DNA from: Anisodus tanguticus
Taxonomy: Eukaryota; Streptophyta; Magnoliopsida; Solanales; Solanaceae
DNA: 64,000 nucleotides
NCBI GenBank assembly: GCA_034509755.1
Contig: CM067551.1
Location: forward strand, 12,272,501-12,336,500
Reading direction: 5' to 3'
Under the pieces are notes generated by a model. It was not told the DNA's origin. It saw nothing but the letters and a program-made list of their open reading frames with translations, and ran no database searches. This document shows, one piece after another, positions 10,946 to 23,461 of the stretch; position 1 is the stretch's first letter; each line of letters opens with the position of its first letter. The position numbers and the translations under genes were made by a program.

Positions 10946-13900
10946 ATGGAGCTGTACGGACAGTCCACGGGTAGCAACGGGTCACAGTCGGATCATCAGT
11001 CACAAGAAATGGGTCTTGATGGTTGTTTTTTAATTTCTACTTTAACATATTTGAATTTCAGCCTTGTTTTAATTTTCTTTTTTCATGTATGCAATGTGGG
11101 TGTTTTTTATTTTTAGGGTTTTTGATAATCTTAATGTTTTTTTTTTTTTTGGTAATGTAGGATCAATGCAGAGGTTGGGGTTATGGGGTAGGGAAATTTA
11201 CCCAGAAAGGCCAGGTGTACCTGACTGCTCGTATTATATAAGAACTGGGTCCTGTGGATACGGCGCCAATTGCCGCTTTAACCATCCTCGTGATCCTGAT
11301 CGTGATCGCGGCTATGTAAGTTCTTCATCGCGGTTTAGCTGGGTCTAATGTTAAGCTAATAAGCCAGAAATTTCGTCAAGGAGTTCAAGATTTAGTATAT
11401 ATGTATTAAAAAGTAATTTTGGACATATATCTGTAGTATACTTTCCAGTAAGGGTTCCGTTTATGTGGCTTTGTCATTGGGCCTGACTAATCTAGATTTA
11501 TGCCTAGAAAGCCCAATAATCAGGGGTTTAGCACTTTCTACCGTAAGGGGACTCGTTCTCAGAGCTCAAAATCAAGACCTTAAATCCTTTACCATTCCAC
11601 CACATTCTTATTTGGTGGTTCATGTTGAGCTTATTATTCTCCTTTCTTGTCTATATATTGGAGCTTATGTTAATTGTTATCGATGTGAATGCTAGTCACA
11701 TAGATTGGTTGAATTTTTCACATGGAATTCATAGTTGAAACTTGAAAATGTGTTTTTCCTCACACATGAGGTGGATTCAAGATTTCAAGTTAGCATGTGT
11801 GGAGTATGTTGCACCCGCTATTCCTATGGATGGTGTAGAATTGGACTGCTTTCATTTACTCAGAGGCGGAGCTAGGATTTTGAGTTTATGGGTTCTGGTA
11901 TCTAAAAAATGCATCATATTGGGTTCTTGATTAATTATTATTAAGTGGATTTTTAAATACTGAACCTATAGGCAAAGCTCTAGCTCCGCCCCTGCATTTA
12001 CTTTCTCGATCTTCTGAATATGATCTTTCTTGGAAGGGAAAGTGTGAATGCCTACATTCCTTATTTGGCTGAGTGATTTTGTTTTCAGGGTGGTAAGATG
12101 CAGTTGGGAGGAGTTGAGTTCCCGGAAAGATTGGGAGATCCGACCTGCCAGGTACTCTGTTTTCAGTGCTGGATAGAGTGTTGGAGTTTGATCTCGTTGT
12201 TTCTTCTAAAGCTCAAACTTCAAAGTGTTAAGGTTTTCTGTTTTTAATAGTTTTGATTTCATTGCTGACTGCATAATGTTCGTGCGCAGTACTATTTAAG
12301 AACAGGTACCTGTAAATTTGGTGCATCCTGCAAGTTCCACCACCCTAGGAACTTGGGTGGATCCTTGAGCAACATACAACTAAATACTTATGGATATCCA
12401 TTACGCACGGTAATAGTCTCATGGTTTTATGTGTGTGCACTTGTGTTAACTTTCTTTGTTAACCATCTAATTTTCAACAACTACAACACAGGGGGAAACT
12501 GAATGCTCCTATTATTTGAAAACGGGGCATTGCAAATTTGGTATAACATGTAAATACCATCACCCTCAACCTGCTGGTATATCAGTGCCAGCAGCACATG
12601 CACGTCCATTTTATCCGACTGTGCAGTCTCTTCCTGCTCTTCCCGAGGAATATATCAGTGCATCAACTGGTCCTAGAGTAGCAAGGCCTCCACTTGTACC
12701 TGGTTCATATGTACCTAGTGCTTATGGTCCAGTGCTGCTTCACCCAGGAGTGGTTACCATTCATAACTGGAGCCCTTACTCAGTAATATAAAGAACTTAG
12801 TCTCTATCAATCAATGATGTAACCTCTTTTTTTATGCAGTGATTAATTTGTACTTGTTGCAGGGACCAGTAAGTCCTGCACTATCTCCCGGTGCTCAACA
12901 ACCCTCTGCTGGGATAACATCTATCTATGGGATATCACAGCTAGCATCTTCTACACATGCCTTTGCAGGGCCTTACTCCCCATTACTCTCTGCTGCTAGC
13001 CCTCCAAGCAAAACACAGAAGGAAAAGAGTTTTCCAGAGAGACCTGGTCAGCCCATTTGTCAATACTACATGAAAACTGGGGATTGTAAGTTTGGATTAT
13101 CTTGTAGGTATCACCATCCACCTGACTGGATTGCTTCAAAGACAAATTGTGCTATCAGCCCCTCAGGCCTTCCTTTACGTCCGGTATGATGATATTTCTT
13201 TTTTCTCCATTTTTGTTTGAGTTGACATGACGAAATATAATCTAACATGGGTAGATTTTTGTGTCTGGACTTTTGTCTGCATTCTTTTCTTTGCCTGTTC
13301 TGACACTTGATTATGTTGAACTTTATGTTATGGTTTTCCCTTTGAGGATTTTTGCCAATTGCATGCTCACTACAAGAAGAAAGGCATTTGCCAACAACAT
13401 TTTTTGTTGCCAAATGTTGGATATTGTTGCCAAAAGAACTTTTCGCAACAACAAAAATTGTTGCATGCCGTTGCAATAACCTCCGATGCGAAAAGTTTTC
13501 GCAACAAGAAGTTGTTGCCGTTTACGTTATATAGCAACAATATATTGAAGTTTTGTTGCCAGTTACGTTTTTTAGCAACAATATATTTATTGTTGCTAAA
13601 GTTTTGTTGCCAATTCTATACTTTCTTATAGTGGCTAATGTGTCATTGATAGTAATGTATGCTGGACTTTGAGGTTCCTTATTTATGGATCTGACCAGAA
13701 GTCGATGATACAAAAAAAAGAGGGGAGAAATGTACAGGAAGAGGATTGATTTATGATTGTTGTCTTGCTTAAATTTGGTGCCCACATGTTATAAATTTGT
13801 GATTAATGAAGCTGCATTAGCGGTCTCCTTTTCCTTTTTTGATAACCGAGAAATTCTCCCTGGTTCAATGGCGTATGGTTCGAAACTTGGTGGATAATAG

Positions 13901-15450
13901 ACCTGCCTCTCTACCCATCTCAACTTAAATGCCGCTTTTTCTGCAACATAGTTTGAACTTGTGACGTGCACCTAAACCAGACGTGAGCCTTCATTTTGAT
14001 CATTGCTGGTTCAAGATCATGCCTTCATTGTTAAAACTCAATAGCATGAATTAAGGTGTTTTTTTTTTTTTTTTTTTTGTATTTGTTGAATTGCTATAAC
14101 ATTCCTCTTACTGTTAAAAGTCCCGTGCAGTTCTCCAGAGACTTCTGTAACTTAAGTGAAGCGTTTGTATAGCCGCATTACGATATGAGTTAACCAGGGT
14201 TTGCCATGAAACTGTCACATTTGTTCATGACCTGTTCTTGTTTCATTGTATGGCGTCATATGAAAATGTCTCTATTTAACAACAACATAACCAGTATAGT
14301 TCCACAAGGGGAGTCCGGGGAATGTCTCTATTTAACATGAAGAATATTAATGGATGTGTAATATGCTGTGCATCAAGCAGGGAATTTGCAGGTTTGTTTT
14401 GTTTTTATTGGTTATCCTTGTTGGCAATTGGCAGCAGACGTTCTGTGAGTTCAGTTCTGTCCTAGCCTTCTCGGATTTAAACAAAAATAACTGTAACGGT
14501 AGTACAATTACATCCATGAAGTGAATCGTAAGTTTGTCAATGTTGTTTTCCTTTTATTTAGTTAGGTTTAATGAACTTAATTGTGTGCATTTGAACTTGC
14601 AGTTTACCAAGCTCTTTCTATGATTAGAGAGTGATGAAGCTTCGCCTCTGTTTGGTCATAAAGAAAATGCTAAATCATGTTGTTTCTTTAGCTAGGCTTT
14701 CCTTTTCTAAGAATTTTGCTAGGCTATCCTTCTCTCGTAATCTTTTTGGTGGTGTCAAAGCGTGTATGTGAACAGGTGCATATGTTTATCTGAGCAATTT
14801 TTTCTGTGCACGATAGGTAAATAATTGCTAAGCTAAGGGAGGTAATGATCTCTTTATTCTTTTCTTCATAGCACGCTGTTGCTAGTTATTGTCCAAAGAA
14901 TTATTAGGAACTATTTATTGCACAGGGAGGGAGTTAGCATCTTGTGTTATTAACTACCATCATTATAATCACATGCGTAAGGAATTGCTCACGCTCACCT
15001 GCCTTTGCAGTTGAGTTTTCATGATGTCAAAATCTGTTTCTTAATACACGTAAAAACTGATGGTGTATATTCTGTCTTGTTTGTCTGGAAAATGATCTTG
15101 ATTGACTGTCTGAAAGTATTGCTTCTTGTAAGTCTTCATGTTTGAGCTTTCCGCTGATGTACGTTTTAAATCAGGGGGTGCAGCCTTGTTCCTTTTATCT
15201 ACTGAAAGGGTATTGCAAGTTTGGCCGTGCTTGTAAATTTGATCATCCTATGGGAACAGTACAGTATAGTTCATCAGCATCTTCCCTTCCTGATTTACCA
15301 ATTGCTCCCTGCATGCTGCGGTCTTCCTTTGCTTTGGCTCCCACTTTGCTGCCGGAGTTGCAGGCTGGATTTGTTTCAGGGTCTAAGGTGGACGCCTCTT
15401 TATCTAGAGCACCTTCTTCATTGAAAGTACAAGTGGTACAGTTAACCTAA
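10946..15450 (+). CDS. CCCH zinc-finger protein, five fingers (ZFN-like)
   Basis: Seven exons with GT-AG introns kept in frame: 10946-11021, 11161-11315, 12089-12151, 12290-12409, 12492-12782, 12863-13183 and 15175-15450. They give about 433 aa. Five C-x8-C-x5-C-x3-H fingers are visible at residues about 48-67, 97-116, 143-162, 301-320 and 347-366; four carry the YY.(K/R)TG core and the fifth reads FYLLKG. Fingers 1-3 and 4-5 are separated by a Pro/Ser/Ala-rich linker of about 140 residues. This layout and length match plant ZFN1/ZFN3-type nucleic-acid-binding proteins, generally nuclear and thought to bind RNA or DNA. The start is the first ATG in a leader following a pyrimidine-rich stretch. 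Introns 2 and 6 hold MITEs. The exact 3' end of the last exon is the least certain part. Confidence 0.9.
11363..11460. mobile_element. hAT MITE relic in intron 2
   Basis: The internal part (TTCAAGATTTAGTATATATG, then a TAATTTTGGAC stretch and a near-AAGGG end) matches the interior of the MITE at 16359-16540. The ends are degraded and no TSD is visible. Confidence 0.4.
11861..11994. mobile_element. hAT MITE in CCCH intron 2
   Basis: 134 bp with inverted ends CAGAGGCGGAGCTAGG and CTAGCTCCGCCCCTG. An exact 8-bp duplication, CATTTACT, lies at 11853-11860 and 11995-12002, as expected for hAT transposition. Non-coding; mobilised in trans. Confidence 0.93.
13368..13633. mobile_element. CACTA-type MITE in CCCH intron 6
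   Basis: The ends are CACTACAAGAAG and CTTATAGTG. The 3-bp duplication GCT (13365-13367, 13634-13636) fits the CACTA superfamily. The interior is a series of GTTGC/GCAAC blocks in both orientations, so it folds strongly. A diverged reversed copy is at 34278-34549. Confidence 0.88.
13634..15174. other. Remainder of CCCH intron 6
   Basis: Non-coding. It contains a homopolymer T run near 14060-14079 and a short minus-strand relic of the TTG-type LINE/SINE tail near 14279-14325 (AACAACATAACCAGTATAGT, then AAGGGGAGTCCGGGG). The stretch 13835-13990 has tRNA-SINE-like character (TTCGAAACTTGG), but its ends could not be set. Confidence 0.4.
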
Positions 15451-16350
15451 TACTTTCTTAGTCTGGTCCTTCGTTCTCCAATATGCAGTTGTCAAGTCGG
15501 AGAAGTTCACCATTGAATTTAAAGTAAACCCGGGGCACTATGTATTATTCTCCCCTGCTAATCTGTCTGTTATACTATCAGTAGAGAGCTTAAGTCGGGG
15601 AATTGAAGCTTTTGTTATCCCTCTTTCCCACTGTTTGGCATGAAGTTCCCATTCGTCTAGATTGAAGGCGAAATCTGTCTTGTGAAGTAATAAGCCATAC
15701 TTCTCTTTGAAATTTCTTATTATCACGAGACTGCAAGTTTTATATGTTTGCTAGGACTCCCCTCCAGTTCAAAGTTTTTCCGCTAGAAGCTCTTCAACCT
15801 TTTGAGTATGATAAAAGTTGTGACTATAACAAGTTCTCGAGTATGGTAGGGCAGTACACACTGCTCTTTTGCGATCCCTATTCTAATCAAAAGATATAAA
15901 TGCCCCCTACCGAAGGTAATTCTCCTAGATACAATGGGGAGAGTGTGGCTTTTTGAAGTGCCAGTCGTGGTACATTATTTTATGAACCCAACACCTGGAA
16001 CCATGCAAGTTATGGCCAACAGAGAGGGGATCCTTAGGTGCATTCCATCAACATTGAATAAGATTGTAAGAACATGTGGTAGTACCTTTCCCCGAGGCTC
16101 CCAACTGACGTTTATCTTAGCATGATCCGCATTTTTATCTAGAAGCCATCTACGATGACCTAAAATCAGCAAGATCTTAACTAACGACTTAGAATTAGCC
16201 AGCATGAATGTTGCAGACTAAGGCTAGTCAATATATTGGATCAAGCTAACGAGAAAAGTGTCCAACCGTAGAGGAGAATCAACAATAAGAAGATAAGTTG
16301 AATTTACTCATTTTTTTTTATCGACGAACAATTGATGGAATGAGTAATAG
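15451..16350. other. 3' flank of the CCCH gene
   Basis: Presumed 3' UTR and spacer between the convergent CCCH and NRL genes. The short frames here show no recognisable domain. Confidence 0.4.
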
Positions 16351-16358
16351 GGCTGGGG

Positions 16359-16540
16359 CAGTGGCAGAGCCAAAATTTTTACCTAGGGGGTTCGAAAATA
16401 TAACTAAGTAAACATACGAAGAAGCTAAGTGAGTTCAACGTCTACTAAATATACATAAAAAAATAATTTTAATCTTATATATGTAGTGTAATTTTTCGCC
16501 GAAGGGGGTTACCCCTTAGCCCTTACTAGCTCCGCCACTG
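16359..16540. mobile_element. hAT MITE
   Basis: 182 bp with ends CAGTGGCAGAGCC and TAGCTCCGCCACTG. An exact 8-bp duplication, GGCTGGGG, flanks it at 16351-16358 and 16541-16548. Same family as 11861-11994 and the relic at 21001-21185. Confidence 0.95.
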
Positions 16541-16548
16541 GGCTGGGG

Positions 16549-17554
16549 TTATCACTTTCATCGGGAGGAGACAAATGCAAGCAGCTGGATGGTGAATAGC
16601 CTAGAGATGAATTCATCAACAGTCACCAGGGCTGGAAATGCCACAAAAGTTCCTAACAGAGAAGACTTTGAAGTCTTGTAGCTTGGAGAGTTCGTGATGG
16701 CACAAATGATACCAAGTAGCTATGAAGAAGCTCCCGCGCACACTAACAATAACTAGTGCCTTCCGACAATTTACATGCAGTATCAGATGAATATAATAAA
16801 AAATATTGGGAAAGACCAATTGATCATATTGTAAAATTTTCTCGGTCATTGTGTAAGCTAAACAGCTCAGTAAACGGAAAAATTTAAATTAAAGGTGAGT
16901 GTAATATCTCAAACTATAACCAAGGCAAACATGAGGCCCCTAGACTTTTCTGAAAAATAGGAGGAAGAAGTGCAATTGAAGTCACACTGAGTGACAACCC
17001 CAAAAAAGAAAGACATTGTGATTCCATTTTGACATTGTTCAACAAGAAGCCTAAGAACATATGTTTTGTATCTCAAGTAAAACAGCCCAAGAATATCTGC
17101 CATAGTACTGTTATGCATAAAATGACAATTCAACCTCAGTCAGCTCTCCTATTTCTTCTTCTGTAATCTTTTGAATATTAAACGTCGATAAGGTAAATTT
17201 GAACTCTGTTTCTTGTGGATGGATCATGTGCAATCAGATTTATCCCTGTTCTGAAGGAATCCGCCAAGGTACTTACGGTGCATTTCCTTTATTAGTTTGA
17301 ATACAATAAGTGCTTTCATAGTAGTATATATTTTAGGAATATAGGCACAATACGCGCCAAGTGCAAACTACATGAAGCTAAAAAAACTCACACTTGTTTA
17401 TATACCTTTAAAGTAGAAGTTTGAGTATCTTTTTTCAAGGTTACAATCAAAAGACAATGCAAGAAAGAACTTCACTCAACACATCAACATCCATCAAACT
17501 CAGCACTACCAAACACTATATATACTCTTTTCTTATTCACATTAGAGTACAATA
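16549..17554. other. 3' flank of the NRL gene
   Basis: Non-coding spacer and likely 3' UTR of the NRL gene on the minus strand. Frames in it carry no recognisable domain. Confidence 0.4.
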
Positions 17555-20500
17555 TCAAGAAACTGAATGGCGCCTTCTCTTCTGAAAAAGTAACCGACTT
17601 TCTGAGTTAGCTTTCCTGCCTATTGGCTTTAAATCTCTTATTCGGAATAGTGCATTTATCTTGCTTAGTTTCTTTGTAAATGACTTGAATAACTTATTGG
17701 CAGGATGTGACTTTACGAGCTCCTGTTTCATGGAAACGTGATCTTTTTCTAAATCTGTAAGCCTCATTCTCATTCTTGCAACCTCGAGCTTCAGTTCTCT
17801 ATTTTCTCTCCTTACTGATGCGTAGTTATCTCTTGGAGAGATGCATCCGCTTCCTGCTCCACTGCCTGAACGCTGAGGGAACTGACTATTCATTCCGAAG
17901 AACTGGTTATGCCCCCCGTTCATTGCATTTCTCAGTCTGATTTGTTCAAAGTATAGCACTTGGACCGCCATTTGCACAGGCAACCGTTCATTTTGAGCTG
18001 CATGACTGCAAGCTTCTTGTGATAGTTTCTGGCAGTCTATAGTTTTACAAAGTCTATAGCGTTCGGATTCCTTAATGTTGGGATGAACCTGCCATGAGAA
18101 TGTCATGCATGTTGTTAAAACAGTCTATAATGCAAATACATCTGTTAAACTCCTTATATGAGAACGCTAAGGGGTCGTTTAGTCGATGGTTAATTACGCA
18201 GGTATTAGTAATACAAAGATAAGTTATACATAGATTAGTTATGCATGGTTTAGTTATCCATGTATTAGTTATAGAGTGGTATCATGTTGATCAAATTAAG
18301 AAGCTTACCTTGAGGAAAATATCTACAGCTCGATATAATCCATCATAAACTAGACGGGCGTGGTCTGGGAGTAACTCTGCTAGTGCTATATACTTCGATG
18401 GTGTTTGGTTTGAATCTAGTGCAACTTCTGCCAGATAATTGTCCAATAATTTTGACACCTTAACAATTGAGCTATGTTTGGGAGATCTAGGACTATCAAA
18501 GTCGTAAACCATTTCACTTTCATCTCTTAGTGGATTGTCCTCTTCATCATCCTCATCTAAATTCAAGAAAAAGGAAAATATCCTCACGATAGAATCTATG
18601 TCATAGAGAGGGCTGTGATTGTTTCCATGTGGATTTGCAGGTATGAGAATATCTTCCAGAATTGCCTGATCTAGCTGCAGACCGATGCGCCTCTCTAGAT
18701 CAGATCCGCAAGAAGTAGAGGCTGATGCTGCTATTGATGATTTTAACAAACTTGAAAGAAAAGCCATTGGCACTGTGCTTTTCCTGGATTGTGTTGGTAG
18801 TAAGCTAGCTATTGTTTCGACGATGACTCTTTGTCGTTTCTGCAAATCCAAATCCAAGTAACTTCCTTTAACCAACTGAGGATCCTTGATGAAGAGCCCC
18901 TGAAGAGAATTTTGCGCATAATTTATCAAAATTCTGCTGATAATGTCTTGTTTAAGACCTTTTGTTCTTACTGCAGATAGAACTCTGTGAAAGAAATCCA
19001 GATTTAGCACCGCGAGTGATTTTCCCCACCAGTCTGATGGTGTCTCGGAATCAAGGCACTGAACAGGTTTTGGTGGGAAATTATGCTCCAGCTTTGACAA
19101 ACCAGATGTTAACTGCTCTTTACAAGCATTGTTTGCAATTGCATTTATTAACCGACTAACAAAACTGACTTCTTCGGATACTGGTAGTAGTGTTTCACAG
19201 CGATGAAGAACAGATATCGAGTTGGATATGTTTGGGAATACTGTGTCCTTGAGGAATACCTCAGTACGAATTTCCAGGTTTTTCTCGGAGATGTCTTCTG
19301 TCATTTCCATGAACCTGGCTGCACATCTTAGTAACGCCACGTTTGATATGGTAATCTCAACGTTCACGCCATAGCAGAACTTTGCAGCAAGTTCAAATGC
19401 ATCAGATCCACCAGGAAGACCAGTAAGATTTAGTCTTGAAATCTTTGTATCCTTTGCCTCTAGCAGCAGCTTTCTAATTCTTCCACTTCGAGAAACCAAA
19501 GGAAACTGCAAATCAATGTCAAATTACAAATCACATTATAAATGTGTCCAATGTATTAGAACACATAACTTAATCTAAGATGCTTAAGTTCTGTAGTTTT
19601 GTTTTTCAATCTGCTTATTTACTTTTCTTTTCTCTCCTATTCTAACACCATGAAATAAATTGATTCCATATGGACGCGAGTGTATTAATATCAGTTGCCT
19701 ACTTAGAACAGCTAACTTATAAATCATTTTCAAGCTAATTTAGACTAGTCATTTCTTTGCACAACTTCAACTTTTGATAAATCAAATTACATGAGAAGAA
19801 GAACGATCGGACACTTCTTTTTTGTACCTTGTGAAGAGCAAAACTGGCTGATCCGACTTCTATCGTAAGATCACTAGAAACATCAGATATTGGCCTGCAA
19901 AAAGAACATATGGTCAATGATCAAAAGTTGGAAACTAGGAAAGTGTCAAGAAAATCCACGAAAAACTTCTCTGTTTATATTTTTTAGCCTAATGTTTCAC
20001 GCATGTGCAACTTACATCTCGAGAATACAATGCTGGATGTACGAAGTCTTAAAGCTATCTAAAATCGAGCAGATGAAACCTTAACGCTTCGGGGAGCATA
20101 AGTCAGCCTGATCATAAAGAATACTATGAGCGGAAAAGCTCAAAGTAAATATCTTGAACGGATACAAAGATTGTTTAACAGAGTTACAGTACTGTGTGTT
20201 GTTCTGCTTTTAGATCCAATTTAGCAAGTGACAGACATCTTCTGGTGTCTTTGAAATTTGTTCCTAGTTTTGATTTATCTTGTGGTCTGGACTCATCTGT
20301 ACTTGTTTAAGGGCCCTCATAAGATATGTTGAAACTCATAGAAATAATTATTGCTGTCTACACCATTCACACCACATCTTGAAAAACAAGAAAGTTGGAA
20401 CACATTGAACTTAAAGGGACACTATCATATGGGGCAGATGTTAAAAGGTCAGATATTTGTTTTGTCATTTTCAATGATTGCAGCCTTAGAAACTGCTCAT

Positions 20501-21553
20501 CTTTAGTCATTATCCAGAGCATATGATATTAACTTTATGATATGATGGAAACTCTAGATGCTTACAATTTAAGGTAAGTTCCATCACAATTAGTTTCTAA
20601 AGCTAATAGTATTGCCATTTTCACTTAGTCCAACACTTGAATATGGTCTGTCATAAATGCATTTATTATTTTTAGATATTTTGGTGGTTGTAGATTTTGT
20701 TCTTTTTTACATTAATTAACTATGATCCATTTAATTGTTACCAGTAAACATCTTCTTTTAAGTGGAATATTAGTCCTCAATTGCAGAAAATCCCTTTTTA
20801 TAATCTGCTAGAAATAGTTTATGAGGAGAAAAAAAAAGTTAAGTTAGCTAAGAAAATTGCAAATCCTCTTGATTTGGCAGTGTCAAAAGAAAGATGTATC
20901 CTTTTAGGACTGAGCCTATTATCAGAACAGAGAATAACAGACAAATCACATGTTACCCAACTCAAAGAATTCATGGTATCATCATCTAAATGCACCAATA
21001 ATTGGCGGAGTTAGATTTTCACCAGGTGATTCAAAATATAAAGAAGTAAAAACACGAATTAGCCAAGAATATTCGACATCTACTGTATATACATGAAAAA
21101 TAATTTTGACCTTGTATATATAATGTAATTTTCTGATGAATGGGGGTTCAGATAAATCCCCTTAGGCCTCCTAACTCAGTCCATGCCAATGAAGACCTAA
21201 TATGGACTCTTCAATGAGTTAGGTGCTGTATGAAGAATTAATTGAAGCAACCAATATGGTACTGAACTAAGTGTCTATGATAAGTATTAATTAGCATCCA
21301 AAAATTCTGACAACTAACATGTCATACTAGGTTAAACTACTTGACACGATAAAAAGAATTACGTTGTCGGTGCATATTACTTAAATTCTTTCCAAAAATA
21401 TGACAGTGAGAAGATGGAAATAATTGAGTTAGGTGAGATAGAAGACAAACAATATATATACCATTCAGTAATATGTCTGGCACTAGAACTTGGACGAAAA
21501 GACCTCTTCCCAGATATGCTTGGCTTCAGTTCAGCAACAGTGACAACTCCCAT
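17555..21553 (-). CDS. BTB/POZ-NPH3 (NRL family) protein
   Basis: Four exons on the minus strand: 21553-21462, 19894-19828, 19505-18309 and 18088-17555. Introns are GT-AG and frame-consistent, giving 629 aa. The start MGVVTVAELKPSISGKRSF is the conserved N-terminus of one NRL clade. A BTB domain follows (PISDVSSDLTIEVGSASFALHK, FPLVSRSGRIRKLLLEAKD, then AAKFCYGV), about residues 31-125. The NPH3 domain runs from about DWWGKSLAVLNLDFFHRVL through YDGLYRAVDIFLK|VHPNIKESE to QIRLRNAM. A C-terminal coiled coil (RRENRELKLEVARMRMRLTDL) and a basic tail end the protein. NRL proteins act as CUL3 adaptors or in plasma-membrane signalling and auxin/phototropin pathways; the exact role of this clade is not known to me. 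It appears intact. Intron 1 holds MITE relics. Confidence 0.92.
18165..18285. mobile_element. Possible MITE fragment in NRL intron 3
   Basis: Begins TAAGGGGTCGTTTAGTCG, resembling the Tourist-like end at 1198, followed by repeats of TTAGTTAT(A/G)CAT. No matching opposite end or TSD was found. Confidence 0.35.
21001..21185. mobile_element. Degraded hAT MITE in NRL intron 1
   Basis: Left end GGCGGAGTTAGATTTTCACC, interior TAATTTTGACCTTGTATATA and a right end near CTAACTCAGTCC match the 16359-16540 family. No clear 8-bp duplication. Confidence 0.55.
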
Positions 21554-22054
21554 CTTTACCAAAATTAGTCCAACAAAACATCTCAACTTTCCAAAACCAT
21601 TAACCAGCCTCTTAACAAATCACAATGCTTTTAATAGCTATTTTTTAAGGACCCATTAAAGCTACCAATCCCTAAATTAAGCTGAAACTTTATTTGCTGG
21701 CATGTTCACTCTGTGTCACTGAGTGTGTGTGTGTGAAGGGAGAGTAAGGCAGAAAGGAGGAGTTAAAGAAAAATGTCACATGAAACCATGCAGGAGGGAA
21801 GAGTTAAAAAGTTTGAATTTAAGTTATATGGAGTATAATAATAGTGTAAAGGTTTTATACTATTACTTTTAACTTTTAGTGTAGTCTACCAGCGGAATTT
21901 AGAATTTTGAGTTTATGCGTTATGGATTCTACAAAAGGTATCTTATGTGTTATGAATAAATTATATATAAATATTCAATAAATTTCTTAACACAAACACA
22001 AAAATTTGACAAAGCTACCCAATTTTGCTGAATCCGTAGCTAGAACTCTATCAT
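21554..22054. other. Upstream region of the NRL gene
   Basis: Presumed promoter and 5' UTR for the minus-strand NRL gene. A GT microsatellite lies near 21723-21735. 21888-22045 looks like another degraded MITE (AGCGGAATTTAGAATTTTGA to CCGTAGCTAGAACTC). Confidence 0.4.
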
Positions 22055-22106
22055 CAGGCCCGACTACAATATAAGGCAACTCAAGCCATGGCTTGGGGCC
22101 CCACTT

Positions 22107-22145
<39 letters not shown>

Positions 22146-22740
22146 AAATGTATCCTATATATTTCTTTTAAAAAAAACCACGTGTATTGTTTCTATTAAA
22201 TATGAAGAGATTTTTGAAGGGAAAGTACAATAACTTTTTACCATTTTAATGCTGAGACCGTTGCACTAACCGAGAATAGTTATTTTAACATTGATGATTT
22301 AGATTTATTTTTTAAATTAAAAGTATAAGGAGAAATAATACAAGTAGAAGATAATGATCTAATCGAAATACTCAATCAAATAAAAAGACTTGATTCTTTT
22401 TCAAATACAAATGTTTCTTATAGAATAATGTTAATAGTTTCTATAACTGTTGTCTCAGACGAAAGAAGTTTTCAAAACTAAAATTGAAAAAATCTTATCT
22501 AAGATCAACAAAGTCTCAAAAAAATTGAATGAATTAGCTATATTATCAATTGAAAAAGAATTGTTAAAACAAATTGATTATAAAATAGTAATTAATGACT
22601 TCACATTTAAACAAGCTAGAAAATAGACATTAAATAAAAATATATATGACGATCTTTCATTTTCAAAAGAAATTAGAACCTCTCACTAAAGTTTGACTTT
22701 AGGCCCCCATCTTGTTGAGATGACCCTTTCTATCATCGCC
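22055..22740 (+). mobile_element. hAT-like transposon relic
   Basis: Near 22432-22626, in broken frames, the C-terminal hAT dimerisation segment can be read: TVVSDERSF, KKSYLRSTKSQ, LNELAILSIEKELLKQIDYK. This resembles TTF-type/ZMYM-like hAT transposases of plants. The outer sequences GGGGCCCCACTT and AGGCCCCCATCTTG suggest inverted ends. Most of the transposase is missing and a TA microsatellite (22107-22142) sits inside. Confidence 0.6.
22107..22142. repeat. TA microsatellite
   Basis: Uninterrupted TA dinucleotides inside the hAT-like relic. Confidence 0.95.
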
Positions 22741-23461
22741 TATAACAGTAGGCAATGACGGATGGAGCAATATAATCTACAAGCTGTTCAATTGAATCAA
22801 ATATTTTCAATGCAGAGAATAAATTTATGTAATGGAATTCACTATTTTTTTTAAAAAGATATTTTAAATTTTGAACCTATAATTTAAAAACATAACGAAT
22901 GATCATAATAACTAAAGATTGAATTCATCAAAATTAAATCTTGTATTGGCCCCTAACGGTAGGTAACACTTTATTTCTCAATTATCATATTCCACTTGTT
23001 ACGAGAAAATAAAAATTACTCCTATTCATTAGTACAGGTCAATTTAAACTGATTGTGTAAAAATTATAAATTTTTTAGTGCACAACATGTAAACTCTAAA
23101 AACATAAAAGAGTTGAAATATTGATACTTTAGGGAGTGATTTGTTTTTTGTCCGGTGAAAAGTCAAGGACATGTAGCTACTTTTCGGTGAAAGGTGGGAG
23201 AAGTGACTTTTTTTTTTTTAATTTTATTTTTCACTATGTTTTGTTTTCTTAGAGATGGCTGGATTCCCTCATGTTTGATATGCTTTTAGGGTTTGTAATC
23301 ATGCCTAGTGAAAGCTACGTCTCGTAAAAGACTAGTCTTTTAAAAGACCAAGTTAATTAATCATGTCTAAAGCTCATTAAAAGTAGCTAAAAAAGAAAAG
23401 ATTAGTTTGATTAATTTGTGCTTTTTATGTGCAGAACCACAGTGTATAGGGTAATTATATA
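22741..23461. other. Intergenic, nothing recognised
   Basis: AT-rich sequence without supported genes or repeat ends. Confidence 0.4.

Noticed and set aside
13111..13785. Short frames in CCCH intron 6 on both strands
   Set aside because: They fall on the fold-back CACTA MITE and intron sequence.
21414..21659. Plus-strand frame over NRL exon 1
   Set aside because: Antisense of the well-supported NRL first exon.
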